Shown here: in pieces, positions 21,773 through 33,992 of the stretch
Position numbering within the stretch: position 1 is the first letter of the stretch
Layout: each line of letters opens with the position of its first letter
Assembly (NCBI RefSeq): GCF_002802875.1
Contig: NZ_PEBI01000004.1
Coordinates: 309,182-373,181 of the forward strand
Direction: 5' to 3'
Source: Bifidobacterium primatium
GTDB lineage: Bacteria; Actinomycetota; Actinomycetes; Actinomycetales; Bifidobacteriaceae
DNA: 64,000 nucleotides
Program-made: the position numbers and the translations under genes
Notes under the pieces: generated by a model
The model's input: the letters and a program-made list of their open reading frames with translations, nothing else
Database searches by the model: none
What the model was told of the DNA's origin: nothing

Positions 21773-23290
21773 TCAGGCGCGGCGTTCGCGGGCGACGGCC
21801 GGCTTGGCGGCCTTACCCGCCTTGAGGTCGCGCACCTCGACGTCCGGCACCTTCTCGGCGCGGGTCAGGCCGCTGAGCGACGTGATGCGCAGCGCGGCCA
21901 CGAATCCGACAACGGCCAACGCCACAGCGAACGCGAAGCCGAAGCGGGAGCCGGTGACGAACGCCTGCGCATGGCCGGCGCCCGCACGCACGGCGGAGGA
22001 CTGGCCGACGCCGAGCAGCACGGTGGCCACGGCGGTGGCGATGGCGCCCCACACCTGCTGCATCGTGTTGAGGATGGTGCTGCCGTCGGTCGCCAGCTGC
22101 GGCGGCAGGGCGGCGAGCGCGGTGGACTGGGCGGGGCTCATGGCGAGCGGCACGCCGATCATGAGCACCACGTGCGCGGCGATGATGTAGGGCACGGAGC
22201 TGGTGGTACCAGCGGCCATGAGCAGCCCCAGGCCGACGACGGAGACGACGAGGCCGGAGCGCACGAGGATCTTCGGGCCGATGACGTCGTACAGGCGGCC
22301 CGAAAGCAGCGACACCACGGCGTTGATGACGCCGCCGGGCAGCATGACGAGGCCGGCCATGGCGGCGGGGATGCCCATGCCGTCCTGGATCTCCTGCGGC
22401 ATGAGGTACATGGCGCACAGGGTGATGCCGAAGTTCATCATGACCACGATGGCGCCGGTGGTGAACTGCGGGATGGCAAAGGCTCGCAGGTTGATGACCG
22501 GCACGTCCATCTTCAGCTGGCGGCGGCCATAGAGCGCCACGGCGACGACGCCGACCACGAGGATGGCCACGACCGCCGGGGAGAGGCCGAATTCGCTGAT
22601 GAGGCTCACGCCGAGCACGAGGCCGCCGAAGCCGACGACGGACGTCACGCAGCTGAACGCATCGATGCGCGGGCGGGTGAGCTCATACGGGTTGACCATG
22701 AACGCGATGGCGCACAGCAGGGCCACGGCCGCCACGATGGCGAAGAAGTGGAAGATCCAGCGCCAGCTGAGCACGCCGATGAAGAAGCCGGACAGGGTCG
22801 GGCCTACGGCCGGCGCGAACATGATGATGAGCGTGGTCAGGCCCATGGCGGCGCCGATCTTGTTCTTGGGGAACACCTCGAGCAGCACGGAGAACATCAT
22901 CGGCAGCACCAGGCCGGTGGAGATGCCCTGGATCATGCGGCCGGCGAGCAGCAGCGCGAACGTGGGCGCGAAGCCCGACATCAGCGAGCCGACGAGGAAC
23001 GCGCCCAACGCCACGATGAGCAGGGTCTTGGCGCGGAACCACTTGAGCAGAAGTCCGACGAACGGCAGCACCACGCCGATGACGAGCATGTAGCCGACGA
23101 CCAGCCACTGCGCGGTGCCGGCGCTCACGCCGAACGCCTCCATGAGGCTGGGCAGCGCGATGTTCATCGACGTTTCGCTGAGCATGCCCAGGAACGCGCC
23201 CAGGTACAGTCCGAGCATCACCAGCGCGGGGTGCCTCACGTCCACGCGGGCCTTCATGCGGTTCATATCATCATGCCGGGTTTCGGCCAT
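21773..23290 (-). CDS. DHA2-type (EmrB/QacA-like) MFS drug/proton antiporter
   Basis: 505 residues from the ATG at 23290 (MAETRHDDMN), chosen over the longer frame because AAGGAAG lies upstream of it. There are about 14 hydrophobic segments. The TM1 region SETSMNIALPSLMEAFGVS and the TM5 motif-C-like stretch MFAPAVGPTLSGFFIG are typical of EmrB/QacA multidrug exporters. The basic tail (VARERRA) is cytoplasmic. The MarR-family gene upstream on the same strand, 132 bp away, is its probable local regulator. The substrate is unknown. Confidence 0.88.
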   Translation of the reverse strand: MAETRHDDMNRMKARVDVRHPALVMLGLYLGAFLGMLSETSMNIALPSLMEAFGVSAGTAQWLVVGYMLVIGVVLPFVGLLLKWFRAKTLLIVALGAFLVGSLMSGFAPTFALLLAGRMIQGISTGLVLPMMFSVLLEVFPKNKIGAAMGLTTLIIMFAPAVGPTLSGFFIGVLSWRWIFHFFAIVAAVALLCAIAFMVNPYELTRPRIDAFSCVTSVVGFGGLVLGVSLISEFGLSPAVVAILVVGVVAVALYGRRQLKMDVPVINLRAFAIPQFTTGAIVVMMNFGITLCAMYLMPQEIQDGMGIPAAMAGLVMLPGGVINAVVSLLSGRLYDVIGPKILVRSGLVVSVVGLGLLMAAGTTSSVPYIIAAHVVLMIGVPLAMSPAQSTALAALPPQLATDGSTILNTMQQVWGAIATAVATVLLGVGQSSAVRAGAGHAQAFVTGSRFGFAFAVALAVVGFVAALRITSLSGLTRAEKVPDVEVRDLKAGKAAKPAVARERRA

Positions 23291-23422
23291 AATCCGTTTC
23301 TTCCTTCTGATCGCACCGCCTTCCGGGCATGGCTTCGCCCGCGTACGGGAACCTTTTGCGCCTGGGACATGGGAGTCCAAGGCATGCGCCCTCACGCGGC
23401 AGTCATGTTCGGGATTGTGCGG

Positions 23423-23881
23423 TTATCGTCCGCAGGCCTTGCCGACCGCGGCTTTCACTGCGTCGATGGTGGCGATCATGGAATCGATGTCCTCCTCGCT
23501 CACGGTTGCCATGAGCTCGGTCTCGACGCGCTGGCGCACGCCGACGACGTATCGGCGTATGTATTCCCCGCCGGTCGGCGTGGCGCGGATGAGCACCACG
23601 CGACGGTCGGACGGGTCGGCCGTCTTGTCGAGCAGACCGAGGTCGGTCATCTCGCGCACGGCGCGCGTGACGTTGGGCATGCGCATGTCGAGCGCGTCGC
23701 CGATGTCGGAGACGCGGGCACATCCGTCGTCGCCGCGGGTGCGGCTGAGCGCGTCGAGCACGCGCAGATGCACCGGCCGGACGCCTTTGGGCAGTTCGGG
23801 GACCAGCGTCCGTACGGAGCCGGCCTCTTCCATGGCGTGCAGAATCCTGTCGAGCAGGTTGATATCCATGCCTTCCACCAT
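23423..23881 (-). CDS. MarR-family transcriptional regulator
   Basis: 152 residues. It has a winged-helix core at about 35-110: VHLRVLDALSRTR, SDIGDALDMRMPNVTRAVREM (recognition helix), GLLDKTADPSDRRVVLIRATP (the wing, with the DxRD/R motif). N- and C-terminal helices provide dimerisation. It lies directly before the DHA2 exporter on the same strand, the standard arrangement for a drug-responsive repressor controlling itself and an efflux pump. The AT-rich dyad region upstream is the likely operator. M5 at 23869 is an alternative start. Confidence 0.9.
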   Translation of the reverse strand: MVEGMDINLLDRILHAMEEAGSVRTLVPELPKGVRPVHLRVLDALSRTRGDDGCARVSDIGDALDMRMPNVTRAVREMTDLGLLDKTADPSDRRVVLIRATPTGGEYIRRYVVGVRQRVETELMATVSEEDIDSMIATIDAVKAAVGKACGR

Positions 23882-23945
23882 ATACGACTTATTTATTTAT
23901 GATAGATATTTATATCTGATAACTATCTGCGATAAATATTCTACG
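23882..23945. promoter_or_regulatory. AT-rich promoter/operator region of the MarR-exporter unit
   Basis: An AT-rich island of about 60 bp. It contains AGATAT-TT-ATATCT (23904-23917) inside a wider GATAG...CTATC dyad (23901-23927), size and placement as expected for a MarR-dimer site overlapping its own promoter. Confidence 0.6.
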
Positions 23946-23990
23946 ACAGCATTGGACCATGCGACACGCGGAAGGAAAAACGATGCGTCG

Positions 23991-25286
23991 CTATTCGCCG
24001 AGCATCTCGCCTATGGCGGCGAGCACGGCGCGGATCCCCGCCTCGAACACGTCGGGCTCGGGCAGCAGCGACACCGCCAGATACCCGTTGGAGGTCATGT
24101 CGAAGAAGAACCCCGGCTGCGCGGTGGCCCGATGATCGCGAATCAGCGAGAGCACGAGCTCGCTTTCGTCGATGCTCGAGGGGAAGCGCAGCAGCACGTT
24201 CCAGCCGCCTTCGGCGCGCAGCACGCTCGTCACGCCCAACGGGTCGGTGGCGAGCAGGTCGTGCAGTCGCGCGAGGTTGCCGCGAGTACGCTCGCGCACG
24301 CGGGCGGTCTGTCCGGGCGCGGCGGCGAGCAGGTCGGGGATGCGTTCGGCGATGATGTCGCTCATCGGCAGGAAGTCGTCGGCGATCACGTCGAGCCGCG
24401 CCTGCGCTTCGGCCACGTCGGCCTCCGGGCCGGAGACCTCTATCCATCCGACCTTGGCGTGCGGGGCGGCGAGCATCTTCGAGAACCCGTCGAGCGCGAA
24501 CGTGAGCACGCCGGACTCCCCCGCGAGCCGCGCGTTGCCGGCGAACGGCTCCAAATCGTAGCCGAAGAACACCTCGTCGGCGATGATGGCCACCTCGTGT
24601 TCGCGGCACATCGCCACCAGCCGACGGCGCTCCTCCGGCTTCACGTATGAGCCGGTCGGATTGTTCGGGTTGATGAGCACCATGGCGCGGATCCGCGAGC
24701 CCTCGTCGGAGTCGAGGATCTCCTCGATGCGCGGCAGGTCGAAGAACCACGAGCCGTCGAACATCAGCGAGTATTCGATGGTCTCCACGTTCTCGAGCCG
24801 TGCGATGGATTCGATGAGCGGGTATCCGGGCTTGGGTGCGAGCACGGCGTCGCCGGGATCGCACAGCAGCTTCATCAGCCACGAATACGCCTCCGACGTG
24901 GAGCTGAGCAGGTACAGCCGATCCGGGTCGACGCCGCTGCACTCGTCATGAGCCTCGGCGGGGATTCCGCCGGCATTCTCTCCGGCACCCTTGTCGGCGC
25001 CACCGGCCGCAAGGAATTCGGCGAGCGCCCGTCGGGCGGCGAGCGGTCCGCGCGGATTCGCCTCGTACACGCCCGGCACCAACGCCGGCGCCAGTCCGTG
25101 ACGGGTCGGGTTCGAGTCGTTGAGCTTCGTCAGTGCGACACCGTCGCGCCGGCACCGCGCCTCCGCCAAGGAAATCGCATTTGGCCGGGACCCATCCACC
25201 CTAGAGGAAAAATGCACAGACATATATTGCATTGTGGCACTTGGCGGCGAAAAACGTTGGAGGCCGATGCCCCGATAGCGGGCCAT
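23991..25286 (-). CDS. Class I/II PLP-dependent aminotransferase
   Basis: 431 residues in the longest frame. Fold type I aminotransferase: YLLSSTSEAYSWLMKLL (cofactor phosphate side), INPNNPTGSY near 212, ADEVFFGYDLEPF (Asp pairing with the pyridine N) and the Schiff-base lysine in DGFSKMLAAPHAKVGW. C-terminal Arg for carboxylate binding falls in the small domain. The N-terminal Gly/Ala-rich loop near 95-110 is variable. Start: the ATG at 25286 follows GAGGA and a TATACG box; ATGs at 25232 and 25223 lack a ribosome binding site. Substrate unknown; alanine/aspartate or valine-pyruvate type is possible. Confidence 0.88.
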   Translation of the reverse strand: MARYRGIGLQRFSPPSATMQYMSVHFSSRVDGSRPNAISLAEARCRRDGVALTKLNDSNPTRHGLAPALVPGVYEANPRGPLAARRALAEFLAAGGADKGAGENAGGIPAEAHDECSGVDPDRLYLLSSTSEAYSWLMKLLCDPGDAVLAPKPGYPLIESIARLENVETIEYSLMFDGSWFFDLPRIEEILDSDEGSRIRAMVLINPNNPTGSYVKPEERRRLVAMCREHEVAIIADEVFFGYDLEPFAGNARLAGESGVLTFALDGFSKMLAAPHAKVGWIEVSGPEADVAEAQARLDVIADDFLPMSDIIAERIPDLLAAAPGQTARVRERTRGNLARLHDLLATDPLGVTSVLRAEGGWNVLLRFPSSIDESELVLSLIRDHRATAQPGFFFDMTSNGYLAVSLLPEPDVFEAGIRAVLAAIGEMLGE

Positions 25287-25351
25287 ACAATCCTCGTATA
25301 GCGAAGAACGGCCGTTTTCGGCATGATTCCGCGCCGTGGGGGCATCCGCCG

Positions 25352-25360
25352 TGATACAGT
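25352..25360 (+). promoter_or_regulatory. Extended -10 promoter (TGATACAGT) before the FMN riboswitch
   Basis: TG-N-TACAGT, an extended -10 element, with transcription expected to start near 25367, a few bases before the riboswitch P1 helix. Confidence 0.55.
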
Positions 25361-25371
25361 CGGAAACGCAA

Positions 25372-25506
25372 GTTTCAGGGCAGGGTGCAATTCCCTACTG
25401 GCGGTGATGGCACACGGCGGTTCGCGCCGGCCACAGCCCGCGACCCGCGAAAGCGGCTGATCCGGTGGAATTCCGGAGCCAACGGTATAGTCCGGATGAA
25501 AGAAAC
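25372..25506 (+). ncRNA. FMN riboswitch (RFN element)
   Basis: The conserved core is readable in order: P1 arm GTTTC (25372-25376), CAGGGCAGGGTGCAATTCCC, TACTGGCGGTGATGG, then AGCCCGCGA, GGTGGAATTCCGGAGCC, and GGTATAGTCCGGATGAAAG, closing with GAAAC (25502-25506). It senses FMN and represses when it is abundant. The GAGGGG ribosome binding site of ribU begins immediately after the closing P1 arm, and there is no U-tract terminator before the start codon, which favours translational control. Confidence 0.93.
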
Positions 25507-25517
25507 GAGGGGCTCTC

Positions 25518-26129
25518 ATGAGCATTTCTTCATCTTCCGCATCGTCCAATCGGGCATCGTCCAATCGGGCATCGTCCAATCGTTCCCATGCCACCGGCGT
25601 CTCCGATTCCGGACGCTGGTCCACCAAACGCATCGCCATCTACGCGCTGTTCGTGGCGCTGACCATGGTGACGAGCTTCATCGAACTGCCCATCTTCCCT
25701 GCGGCCCCGTGGCTCAAGTACGATCCGTCCGGCATCGTGTGCCTGATTGCCGGCTTCGCGTTCGGCCCGTCGGCCGCGGCGATCGTAAGCGTGCTGGGCT
25801 TCGCGCCGCACCTGTTCGGCGACCCGTGGGGCACGCTGATGGCCGTCGGCGTGGCATTGGCGCTGAGCGTGCCGGCCTCGCTGGTGTATCGCCGTTGGCG
25901 CTCACGCAAGGGTGCCGTGGCCGGCATCCTGCTGGGCGCCGTGCTGGCGCTGGCCGTGGCCATCGGCGGCAACCTGGTGGTCACGCCCATCTACGCGCAT
26001 ATGACGGTGGCACAGGTGGCGGCCATGATCGTGCCGATCCTGCTGCCGTTCAATCTGCTGAAGTTCGCCATCCACGGCGTGGTGACGTTCCTCGTCTACA
26101 AGCCCATCGCCAACCTGCTGCGCAAGTAG
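25518..26129 (+). CDS. ribU: ECF transporter S component for riboflavin
   Basis: 203 residues. It is the substrate-binding membrane subunit that captures riboflavin. The N-terminal Ser/Asn-rich stretch has a tandem SNRAS repeat; residues 38-200 form about six membrane segments. The FIELPIFPAAPWLKYDPSGI and GFAFGPSAAAIVSVLGFAPHLFGDPWG blocks match RibU. Direct control by the FMN riboswitch fixes the substrate class. It would dock with an energizing module, most likely the fused ATPase-ATPase-EcfT protein encoded next. The ATG follows GAGGGGC. The last codons lie in a duplicated 13-bp segment (GCAAGTAGAATCA twice). Confidence 0.93.
   Translation: MSISSSSASSNRASSNRASSNRSHATGVSDSGRWSTKRIAIYALFVALTMVTSFIELPIFPAAPWLKYDPSGIVCLIAGFAFGPSAAAIVSVLGFAPHLFGDPWGTLMAVGVALALSVPASLVYRRWRSRKGAVAGILLGAVLALAVAIGGNLVVTPIYAHMTVAQVAAMIVPILLPFNLLKFAIHGVVTFLVYKPIANLLRK
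25539..25582 (+). repeat. Three tandem 15-bp repeats inside ribU
   Basis: GCATCGTCCAATCGG is present at 25539-25553, 25554-25568 and (14 bp) 25569-25582, nearly identical, encoding SNRAS units in the cytoplasmic N-terminal tail. In-frame slippage would alter tail length without destroying the protein. Confidence 0.85.
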
Positions 26130-26149
26130 AATCAGCAAGTAGAATCAAC

Positions 26150-26163
26150 GGTATCGCGATACC
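26150..26163. promoter_or_regulatory. Perfect 14-bp palindrome GGTATCGCGATACC after ribU
   Basis: A perfect CG-centred palindrome 20 bp past the ribU stop and just before its terminator. The form resembles operators of LacI/GntR-type dimers, but its position downstream of a gene makes that role uncertain. Confidence 0.35.
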
Positions 26164-26184
26164 TGACGATCTGTTGGAATGATG

Positions 26185-26228
26185 TTCGTCGGAACATTCC
26201 GGATCCCCGGATGTTCCGACGAATTTTG
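26185..26228 (+). terminator. Terminator after ribU
   Basis: A perfect 13-bp stem, TTCGTCGGAACAT (26185-26197) with 26211-26223, loop of 13 nt, followed by TTTT. It separates ribU from the ECF module gene, implying an independent promoter for the latter. Confidence 0.8.
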
Positions 26229-26270
26229 TATGTATCGATATACCGATATAAGAAAGGCCCCGATTCTCCC

Positions 26271-28904
<2,634 letters not shown>

Positions 28905-28931
28905 CGTTAGCGTTCCCCTATACAGAACAGA

Positions 28932-28967
28932 AAAAGCTCCCTCTGACGAGGGAGCTTATTTGTTTTT
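28932..28967. terminator. Bidirectional terminator between the ECF gene and clpC
   Basis: AAGCTCCCTC (28934-28943), loop of 4, GAGGGAGCTT (28948-28957). TATTTGTTTTT follows on plus and TTTTTCTG on minus, so it can stop both converging genes. Confidence 0.9.
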
Positions 28968-28978
28968 GTCTCGAGGTC

Positions 28979-31561
28979 TTACTCTTCGGCCGGCTTGTCG
29001 CCTTCGGCTGCAGCGGCCACCGGCTCCGGTTCGGCCGCGGTATCGGCCTTGTCGGCGTCGTCATCGTCCTTGGCCGGTGTGGCGTCGAGGATCGGCTTGC
29101 CGGTGAAGGTGAACTCGCCCAGCAGGCCTTCGCCCTGGGAATCCACTTCCACGGCCTCGTTGTCGCCGAGTTCGCCGAGCAGGATCTTCTCGGAGATGGC
29201 GTCCTCGATGTCGCGCTGGATGACGCGGCGCAGCGGACGTGCGCCGAGCAGCGGGTCGAAGCCCTTCTCGGCGAGCAGGTCCTTGGCCTTGTCGGTCAGC
29301 TCGATGGACATGTGGCGCTCGAACAGACGGTCGTTGAGGCGCTTGATGTCGAGGTCGACGATCTGACGCACCTGCGGCTCGGTGAGCTGCTTGAACACGA
29401 TGATGTCGTCCAGACGGTTGAGGAACTCGGGGCGGAACTGCTGCTTGAGTTCGGAGCTCACCTGGTCCTTCATGCGCTGGTAGCTGGTCTCGGTGTTGCC
29501 GCCCACGTTGAAGCCGGTGTTGGCGGCCTTGGCGATGTCGCGGGTGCCGAGGTTGGTGGTCAGGATGATGATGGTGTTCTTGAAGTCCACCTTGCGTCCC
29601 TGACCGTCGGTCAGATGGCCGTCGTCCAGCACCTGCAGCAGCGTGTTGAAGATGTCGGGGTGGGCCTTTTCGATCTCGTCGAACAGCACCACGGAGAACG
29701 GCTTGCGACGCACCTTCTCGGTGAGTTCGCCGCCCTCCTCGTAGCCGACGTATCCCGGAGGCGCACCGAAGAGTCGCGAGGCCGCGTACTTCTCGGAGAA
29801 CTCCGACATGTCGACGCGAATGAGCGCGTCCTCGTCGTCGAACAGGAACTCGGCGAGCGTCTTGGCCAGCTCGGTCTTGCCCACGCCGGTGGGACCGGCG
29901 AAGATGAACGAGCCCGCAGGACGCTTCGGGTCCTTGAGCCCCACACGGGCGCGACGAATCGAGCGGGACAGCGCGGTGACCGCGTCGTCCTGGCCGATGA
30001 TGCGCTTGTGCAGCTCCTTCTCCATGTTGAGCAGCTTCTTGGATTCGGCCTGCGTGAGCTTGAACACGGGGATGCCGGTGGTGGAGGAGATCACCTGGGC
30101 GATCACGTCCTCGTCCACGGTCATCGACACGTCGGACTCGCCTTCGCGCCAGGCCTTCTCCTTCTCCTTGCGCTCGGACTCGAGCTTCTCCTGACGGTCG
30201 CGCAGTTCGGCGGCCTTCTCGAAGTCCTGGTCCTTGATGGCCTTGTCCTTCTCGGCGCTGACCTTCGCCACCTTGGCGTCGATCTCCTTGAGCTCGGGCG
30301 GCGCGGTGAGACGCTTGATGCGCAGACGGGCGCCGGCCTCGTCGATAAGGTCGATGGCCTTGTCGGGCAGATGACGGTCCTGGATATAACGGGACGACAG
30401 CTCGGCGGCGGACTGCAGCGCACCGTCGGTGATGGTCACGTGGTGATGGTTCTCGTAGCGCTCGCGCAGACCCTTAAGGATCTCGATGGTCTCGGCGATC
30501 GTCGGCTCATGCACCTGGATGGGCTGGAATCGACGTTCGAGGGCCGCGTCCTTCTCGATGTACTTGCGGTACTCCTCGGTGGTGGTGGCGCCGATGGTCT
30601 GGAGCTCGCCGCGGGCCAGCATGGGCTTGAGCATGTCGGAGGCGCCGAGCGCGCCGTCGGCGGAACCGGCGCCGACGATGGTGTGGATCTCATCGATGAA
30701 CAGCACGATGTCGCCGCGGGTCTTGATCTCCTTGAGCACCTTCTTGAGGCGTTCCTCGAAGTCGCCGCGGTAGCGGGAGCCCGCCACCATGGAACCGAGG
30801 TCGAGCGAGTAGATCTGCTTGCCCTTGAGCGTCTCCGGCACGTCGCCGGCGTTGATCTTCTGGGCCAGTCCCTCGACGACGGCGGTCTTGCCGACGCCGG
30901 GCTCGCCGATCAGCACCGGGTTGTTCTTGGTGCGACGGGAGAGCACGACCATCACGCGCTCGATCTCGCCCGAACGACCGATGACCGGGTCGAGCTTGCC
31001 TTCGGCGGCCTCGACGGTCAGGTTGCGGCCGAACTGGTCGAGGATGGCGGAACCGGTCTGGCTGCTCTTGTTCTGCACGCCTCCGGCGTTGGCGAGGTCT
31101 CCCTTGCCGCCGTCAGCGCCCTCGTGGTTGCCGCGGATGAGGTCGATGGTGGCGGTGCGCAGCTCGCCCAGGTCGACATCCATCTTGATGAGCACCTGGG
31201 TGCCCACGCCCTCGCCCTCGCGGATCAGGCCGAGCAGGATGTGCTCGGTGCCGATGTAGCTATGGCCCAGCTGCAGCGCCTCGCGCAGGCTGAGCTCCAG
31301 CACCTGCTTGGCGTGCGGCGTGAACGGAATGTGCCCGTTCGGAGCGGCGTTGCCTTTGCCGATCATCTCTTCGACCTGCTTGCGCGTGGCGTCGAGTTCG
31401 ACTCCCTTGGAGGCCAGCGCCTTGGCGGCGTTGCCTTCGCCTTCGCGAATCAGGCCGAGCAGCAGGTGTTCAGTACCGATGTAGTTGTGCTGCAGCGCGC
31501 GTGCCTCTTCCTGAGCGAGCACGATGACGCGACGAGCACGGTCGGTAAACCGTTCGAACAT
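28979..31561 (-). CDS. clpC: ATP-dependent Clp protease ATPase subunit ClpC
   Basis: 860 residues. Hsp100/Clp unfoldase that feeds ClpP and remodels proteins under stress. There is a double Clp N domain at 1-145 (repeated [17 protein letters not shown] and [17 protein letters not shown]), AAA-1 with GEPGVGKT, a UVR-containing middle domain (about 400-450) and AAA-2 with [12 protein letters not shown], then the ClpB-D2-small domain. An acidic C-terminal tail ends the protein. No adjacent mcsAB or ctsR, as expected for actinobacteria. The gene converges on the ECF gene and is divergent from the universal stress gene. Confidence 0.97.
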   Translation of the reverse strand: MFERFTDRARRVIVLAQEEARALQHNYIGTEHLLLGLIREGEGNAAKALASKGVELDATRKQVEEMIGKGNAAPNGHIPFTPHAKQVLELSLREALQLGHSYIGTEHILLGLIREGEGVGTQVLIKMDVDLGELRTATIDLIRGNHEGADGGKGDLANAGGVQNKSSQTGSAILDQFGRNLTVEAAEGKLDPVIGRSGEIERVMVVLSRRTKNNPVLIGEPGVGKTAVVEGLAQKINAGDVPETLKGKQIYSLDLGSMVAGSRYRGDFEERLKKVLKEIKTRGDIVLFIDEIHTIVGAGSADGALGASDMLKPMLARGELQTIGATTTEEYRKYIEKDAALERRFQPIQVHEPTIAETIEILKGLRERYENHHHVTITDGALQSAAELSSRYIQDRHLPDKAIDLIDEAGARLRIKRLTAPPELKEIDAKVAKVSAEKDKAIKDQDFEKAAELRDRQEKLESERKEKEKAWREGESDVSMTVDEDVIAQVISSTTGIPVFKLTQAESKKLLNMEKELHKRIIGQDDAVTALSRSIRRARVGLKDPKRPAGSFIFAGPTGVGKTELAKTLAEFLFDDEDALIRVDMSEFSEKYAASRLFGAPPGYVGYEEGGELTEKVRRKPFSVVLFDEIEKAHPDIFNTLLQVLDDGHLTDGQGRKVDFKNTIIILTTNLGTRDIAKAANTGFNVGGNTETSYQRMKDQVSSELKQQFRPEFLNRLDDIIVFKQLTEPQVRQIVDLDIKRLNDRLFERHMSIELTDKAKDLLAEKGFDPLLGARPLRRVIQRDIEDAISEKILLGELGDNEAVEVDSQGEGLLGEFTFTGKPILDATPAKDDDDADKADTAAEPEPVAAAAEGDKPAEE

Positions 31562-31720
31562 GCTTGTCCTCCCTAATAAAACTCTGTATCACTCTACCGA
31601 TTTGCTGTGACGAACATTCCTCGGCGCCCATATATTGCGCTGTGAACGGAAATTGATATACCCCACATTCCCGTTGCGGTCGGCTATGCTGGAATCGTTA
31701 CGACCATCAGGAGGTGTGTC

Positions 31721-32722
31721 ATGACCGCTGAACACATTCATGCCAACGAGGGCGTGGTGCAGGCCGGCGATGCCGCGGACGGCCGGTTGAAGGACATCGT
31801 CGTCGGCGTCGACGGCTCCGAGGAATCGTTCGCCGCGCTCAAGTGGGCGCTTATCGAGGCCGGCAAGACCGGTCAGCACGTGAACGCCGTATTCGGCTGG
31901 ACCCATTCATGGGACGTCGGCTCGGAGCCCGACAGCGACGAGGCCTGGAAGACGGTCCGCAAGCAGATCACAGAAACGCTGCGCTCGTGGGTCGACAAGG
32001 CCTCGGAGGGCATCGACTTCAATCCGGAGAACCTCAAGCTCACGTCGGTGAAGGCGTCCGGCTCCGCGGCGCTGCTGCAGATCGGCTCGTACGCCGAGCA
32101 GATCGTGGTCGGGCGTCGGTCCCTAGGCCGGGTGGCCCGATGGTTCCTCGGATCCATGTCGTCCTCGCTGGCCGAGGAGGCCAAGGTGCCGGTGACCGTC
32201 GTGCGAGCCGGGGCCAGGGATTCCGAGACCTCGATGCAGGATGCCATCGCCCGCACGCTGAATCCCGACGCCGTCGACGACACCTCCAGGGGACCGGAAC
32301 GTCATCTGCCGGTCGTCGTCGGCATCGACGGCTCCAAGGGAGCGCAGCGCGCTCTGCGGTTCGCCGTGCATGCGGCGGCGATCGACGGCCGTCCGCTGCA
32401 TGTGCTGTTCTGCTGGCAGATGAAGGATCTTGGCAGGATTCCCGGTTTCGAGACGACGGTGCCGTCGGTGGCCGAAGGCCAGGAGCGCGCCGAGAAGATT
32501 CTGCGCAGGACGCTCGCCGAGGCGGATATCCCCGAATCCATCGACGTGCGTCCCAGCGCCTTCCACATCTCGGCCGGCAAGGGCCTGGTGAGCGCCTCCC
32601 GATACGCGCATCAGATCGTCGTCGGCACGCGAGGCCTTTCCGGCCTTGACGCTCACTTCCTCGGGTCGGTGTCCTCGCAGGTGCTCAACGACGCCGAATG
32701 CACCGTCACCGTGGTGCACTGA
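31721..32722 (+). CDS. Tandem universal stress protein (two UspA domains)
   Basis: 333 residues. Two Usp domains: about 25-165 beginning DIVVGVDGSEESFAALKWAL and about 195-333 beginning VVVGIDGSKGAQRALRFAV. Each ends in a nucleotide-binding G-2x-G-9x-G(S/T) region (VGRRSLGRVARWFLGSMSS; VGTRGLSGLDAHFLGSVSS), so ATP-binding type. The ATG follows AGGAGG. It is divergently transcribed from clpC over 159 bp. Likely role in stress survival; precise function is unknown. Confidence 0.92.
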   Translation: MTAEHIHANEGVVQAGDAADGRLKDIVVGVDGSEESFAALKWALIEAGKTGQHVNAVFGWTHSWDVGSEPDSDEAWKTVRKQITETLRSWVDKASEGIDFNPENLKLTSVKASGSAALLQIGSYAEQIVVGRRSLGRVARWFLGSMSSSLAEEAKVPVTVVRAGARDSETSMQDAIARTLNPDAVDDTSRGPERHLPVVVGIDGSKGAQRALRFAVHAAAIDGRPLHVLFCWQMKDLGRIPGFETTVPSVAEGQERAEKILRRTLAEADIPESIDVRPSAFHISAGKGLVSASRYAHQIVVGTRGLSGLDAHFLGSVSSQVLNDAECTVTVVH

Positions 32723-32769
32723 CACGGTCATGCATGATGTACTGACGATGCACTGACGATAGACGATAT

Positions 32770-32817
32770 GAATCGGCCGGCGGCCATGGATTCGATTCCA
32801 TGGCCGCCGGCCGATTC
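32770..32817. terminator. Perfect 21-bp hairpin between convergent genes
   Basis: 32770-32790 pairs exactly with 32797-32817 around a 6-nt loop (core GGCCGGCGGCCATGGA). It separates the stress gene and the DUF3027 gene, read toward each other. Confidence 0.8.
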
Positions 32818-32843
32818 TCGTATGGCGATCGACTGCGTCCGCC

Positions 32844-33953
32844 TTACGCCTGTTCGCGTTCGGGCATCTGGGAATGGAACAGCACGACGTCTCCCGCCTT
32901 GACGCCGAGATAATGGCCGGCGGCGTCGAATCGGGGCTTCTCGGCCGATTCCATGGCCTCCACGTCGCCGCGTTCCTCGCGCGGCGCCTGCCGCACGATG
33001 TCGATGTGCATGTCGTCGAACGCCGGCTTGGACTGGATCCACAGACTGCTCGGCTCCGGCGGCTCGATCTCCGAATGCTCGCCGCAACCATGGTCGCGCG
33101 AGACCACGCGGCCGTCGTCAGGACTCCACTTGTTCGCACAGACGCCGAACATCAGGTTCAGCTCACCGGTGAGCGGTACGAAGAATCCGCAGGTCTGGCA
33201 GGCCAGGCCGTCGGCGGTCTTGGTGGAGAGGGACTTGGGCCCGTGCGGCCCGGAGTACCAGCGCTGCGCCGCCTGGGCACGACCCAGCGGCGTGAGCACG
33301 CGACGGCGGGAGAGCTCGAACTCCTTGGCGATGGCCGCCGTCTGCGCCAGTTCGTCCTTCACGGCCGACTTCGCGGCGCCGGTGTCGTCGGCGGCGTCGG
33401 CCGTTTCAGCGTCTTCCGCGTTCGCGGCGGCCCCGGCATCGCCGTTGTCGGCGGCTGCGGCGTCGTCATTGCCGGAGTCGCCGACAACGGCAGAGGCATC
33501 GGAGCCGTCGGACTCCCCTGCCTCGTCGTCGTTCCGCGTCTCCGCAGGCTTCACGCCGTTTTCCTCGATGCTCTTCTCGACGGTCTTCAGCGACTCCCCG
33601 CCGTCTTCGAGACGCGGGTCGTCGGGCTCGGTGCCCAAAGCGTCGGTCACCGCCAGATCGGTCGGCAGCAGACGGTCCTTCCAGGGAATCCACTTCGGCG
33701 GCATGAGCGAGTCGTCGCCGGGGACCAGCGAGGATTCGTTCACCGTCCACGCGTCCCGCTCGACGTCGTGGTACAGCGTGACCGACCACTGCCAGCCTTC
33801 GTATCCGACGATGTTGGACGCGAACCTGAAGTCGCTGACGCCGTCACCGAGCTCCGTGGCGCCCAGGAAATCGCCGACGTGCGACGTCTCGTCCGCCACC
33901 TCGCAGGCCACGGCCCTAGCGAGGGAACGGGGATCTTCAGCGGTTGCGTTCAT
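32844..33953 (-). CDS. DUF3027-family protein
   Basis: 369 residues from the ATG at 33953 (MNATAEDP), preceded by GAAGGTG; a GTG at 33983 is an alternative. The N-terminal region ARAVACEVADETSHVGDFLGATELGDGVSDFRFASNIVGYEGWQWSV, read in parts, and the WIPWKDRLLPTDL block are typical of DUF3027, an actinobacterial family of unknown function. A disordered Ala/Asp/Glu-rich segment (about 120-205) splits it from a C-terminal part with a CxxC-type pattern (ACQTCGFF, then CANKWSPDDGRVV and HGCGEHSE) that may bind zinc. It follows a cold-shock gene, a conserved pairing. Confidence 0.85.
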   Translation of the reverse strand: MNATAEDPRSLARAVACEVADETSHVGDFLGATELGDGVSDFRFASNIVGYEGWQWSVTLYHDVERDAWTVNESSLVPGDDSLMPPKWIPWKDRLLPTDLAVTDALGTEPDDPRLEDGGESLKTVEKSIEENGVKPAETRNDDEAGESDGSDASAVVGDSGNDDAAAADNGDAGAAANAEDAETADAADDTGAAKSAVKDELAQTAAIAKEFELSRRRVLTPLGRAQAAQRWYSGPHGPKSLSTKTADGLACQTCGFFVPLTGELNLMFGVCANKWSPDDGRVVSRDHGCGEHSEIEPPEPSSLWIQSKPAFDDMHIDIVRQAPREERGDVEAMESAEKPRFDAAGHYLGVKAGDVVLFHSQMPEREQA

Positions 33954-33992
33954 CGCAGCACCTTCATTCACGTTATCGGTCACGGCTGGTCA

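Noticed and set aside
26211..26270. ATG start of the ECF fusion at 26211
   Set aside because: That codon is inside the right arm of the ribU terminator hairpin; GTG at 26271 directly precedes the first ATPase domain.
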